Shown here: positions 54,996-55,955 of the stretch, in pieces
How the letters are laid out: every line of letters begins with the position of its first letter
How positions within the stretch are numbered: position 1 is the stretch's first letter
From: Nesterenkonia salmonea
GTDB lineage: Bacteria > Actinomycetota > Actinomycetes > Actinomycetales > Micrococcaceae
Reading direction: 5' to 3'
Length of the DNA stretch: 55,955 nt
NCBI RefSeq assembly: GCF_005771525.1
Contig: NZ_VAVZ01000022.1
Location: forward strand, 1 to 55,955
Notes under the pieces: model-generated
Databases searched by the model: none
The model's input: the letters and a program-made list of their open reading frames with translations, nothing else
What the model was told of the DNA's origin: nothing
Translations under genes and position numbers: made by a program

Positions 54996-55955
54996 TCAGC
55001 TGGACGGCAGTGGAGCTTCCGGGGAGATCAGGCCCTGGTCAAGAAGCTCATCCCAGAAACTGCGTGGGATTTCAGCAGCCATGGCTGAGACGTCTTCTGC
55101 TATCCGACCTGGTCGGCTCGATCCGGGAATAACGGCCGCAACTGCGGGGTGGGCGCTCGAGAACTGCAGGGCGGCGTCTTTAAGGCGGACCCCGTGGCGA
55201 TCGGCGACCTCACGCAACCGGCTCACCTGATCCTTTATGTGTTCAGGGATCTCCGCGTAGTCGAAGTGCTCCCCACCCAGCAGCGCCCCGGAATTGAAAG
55301 GTGCGCCCACAATGATGCCCACGTCTTTCTCCTGGGCGGCCGGCATCACTCGCTGCAGTGCGCGTTTGTGTTGAAGCAGAGTGTATTGGGTGGCGGTGAG
55401 ACTCATCGTTGGTGCGTTGTGGTCCATGTCGAGTGCCAGCTCGATGGGCTCCACGGTGTTGAACCCGAGTCCCCAACCGGATATCACGCCTTGCTCCTGA
55501 AGTTCAGAAAGCACTGGGAAGGCGCCGTTCCGCGCTTCGTCAAACCGTGTGATCCATTCGTCGCCGTGGAAGTCACGTGAGATGTCGTGGACGAAGACAT
55601 AGTCCAACGTATCGGTCTGCAGACGCTGCAGGCTTTCCTCGATGGAGCGTTTCGTGGCGTCGGCCGAATAATCGTTGGCCAGCTGATTGGGGCGCCCATC
55701 CTCGAACAATCCTGACTTCTGCTCGTGATCTTCCAGGATGAGCCGGCCCACTTTGGTGCCGAGGGCATAGTCACCGCGCGGACGTTCCTTCAGCACTTCT
55801 CCCAGCCGTGACTCGGCCAGTCCCGCCCCGTAGAAGGGGGCGGTGTCAAAGTAGCGGACCCCGGCTTGCCACGCCGCTTCCACAGTCTTTAGAGGTTGCG
55901 CGGGTAGGCGGGGTGTCGTTGGTTCCCGCGCTCGGGTGTGTCGCTGCAGGCTGAC
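54996..55955 (-). CDS. Aldo/keto reductase (partial, 5' end off the window)
   Basis: A TIM-barrel NAD(P)H oxidoreductase. Catalytic residues are seen in YFDTAPFYGAG (Asp, Tyr), GTKVGRLI (Lys) and DYVFVHDISRD (His), followed by the cofactor-binding IPGSSRPGRI. It resembles the fucose/pyridoxal dehydrogenase-like group; the substrate is unknown. The frame is open to the right edge, but upstream of TVEAAWQAG (about 55889) the residues no longer look like the expected first beta strand (LGLGTAPLGN type). The 5' part is therefore missing or replaced. GTG 55883 could serve as an internal start only for a truncated protein. Confidence 0.78.
   Translation of the reverse strand, partial: VSLQRHTRAREPTTPRLPAQPLKTVEAAWQAGVRYFDTAPFYGAGLAESRLGEVLKERPRGDYALGTKVGRLILEDHEQKSGLFEDGRPNQLANDYSADATKRSIEESLQRLQTDTLDYVFVHDISRDFHGDEWITRFDEARNGAFPVLSELQEQGVISGWGLGFNTVEPIELALDMDHNAPTMSLTATQYTLLQHKRALQRVMPAAQEKDVGIIVGAPFNSGALLGGEHFDYAEIPEHIKDQVSRLREVADRHGVRLKDAALQFSSAHPAVAAVIPGSSRPGRIAEDVSAMAAEIPRSFWDELLDQGLISPEAPLPSS
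55898..55931. repeat. Inverted repeat at the right edge
   Basis: GCGCGGG (55898-55904) and CCCGCGC (55925-55931) form a perfect 7-bp inverted repeat, and CGGGGTGTCG is echoed shortly after as CGGGTGTGTCG. It begins where the aldo/keto reductase similarity fades. It may be a mobile-element end or chance GC-rich pairing. Confidence 0.35.

Overview
The window looks like chromosomal DNA from a high-G+C actinobacterium, most likely of the order Micrococcales. The evidence is actinobacterial gene content (sigA with a long Lys/Ala/Ser-rich N-terminus, DUF4192, DUF4191, DUF7455 and PAC2 proteins, MshA, MptB, TrHbO, a PgsA of the phosphatidylinositol-phosphate synthase type), frequent GTG/TTG starts, and many short or absent 5' leaders behind TAnnnT-type -10 boxes. 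Gene order repeats several blocks known from Mycobacterium tuberculosis: pepA-dlaT-lipB-lipA-DUF4191, rel-secF-secD with ruvB-ruvA-ruvC-yebC, thrS-HIT-pgsA, nei-rpiB with glbO, and ssbB next to ettA. The genus cannot be fixed from the sequence alone.

Layout. 1-3950: a tightly overlapping four-gene operon (GAF-PP2C phosphatase, cellulose-synthase-like GT2 glycosyltransferase, STAS protein, RsbW-like ATPase). This is a complete partner-switching module wrapped around a polysaccharide synthase and is the most unusual system here. 4059-5402: a 5'-truncated ABC ATPase remnant and ctaB. 5453-12013: topoisomerase IV subunit B, a zinc-ribbon DUF7455 protein, sigA, DUF4192 and PAC2 proteins. 12153-20739: pepA, lpdA, E2 acyltransferase, a degenerate protein kinase, lipB, lipA and DUF4191. 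The lipoate genes next to the lipoyl enzymes form a functional unit: LipB and LipA make the cofactor, E2 carries it and Lpd reoxidises it. 20740-25777: rpsD with a structured leader, alaS, ruvX and an AbiEi-antitoxin-like regulator. 25741-34979: a minus-strand block with rel, secF-secD-yajC, ruvBAC and yebC.

35061-37991: an M3 peptidase and an ArsR/AHSA1 pair with a perfect palindromic operator inside its promoter. These lie where related genomes keep the PimA/acyltransferase genes. 37988-42686: pgsA, HIT (Ap4A phosphorylase-like), thrS, nei and rpiB. 42746-47180: truncated haemoglobin, tRNA-Arg(UCU), mshA, tesB, a conserved hypothetical gene and an SSB paralogue. 47193-54544: ettA, a membrane operon of acyltransferase, DUF2079 and MptB-like mannosyltransferase, and a long-form glyceraldehyde-3-phosphate dehydrogenase. 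54611-55955: RNase P RNA and an aldo/keto reductase that runs off the right edge and looks disrupted there.

Both edges carry repeat-like sequence (direct repeats at 2-61, an inverted repeat at 55898-55931), so the window may be a contig bounded by mobile elements; this is inference. Apart from the rnpB locus, no stretch longer than 300 bases lacks a gene, and no CRISPR array, complete transposase or prophage gene was seen.
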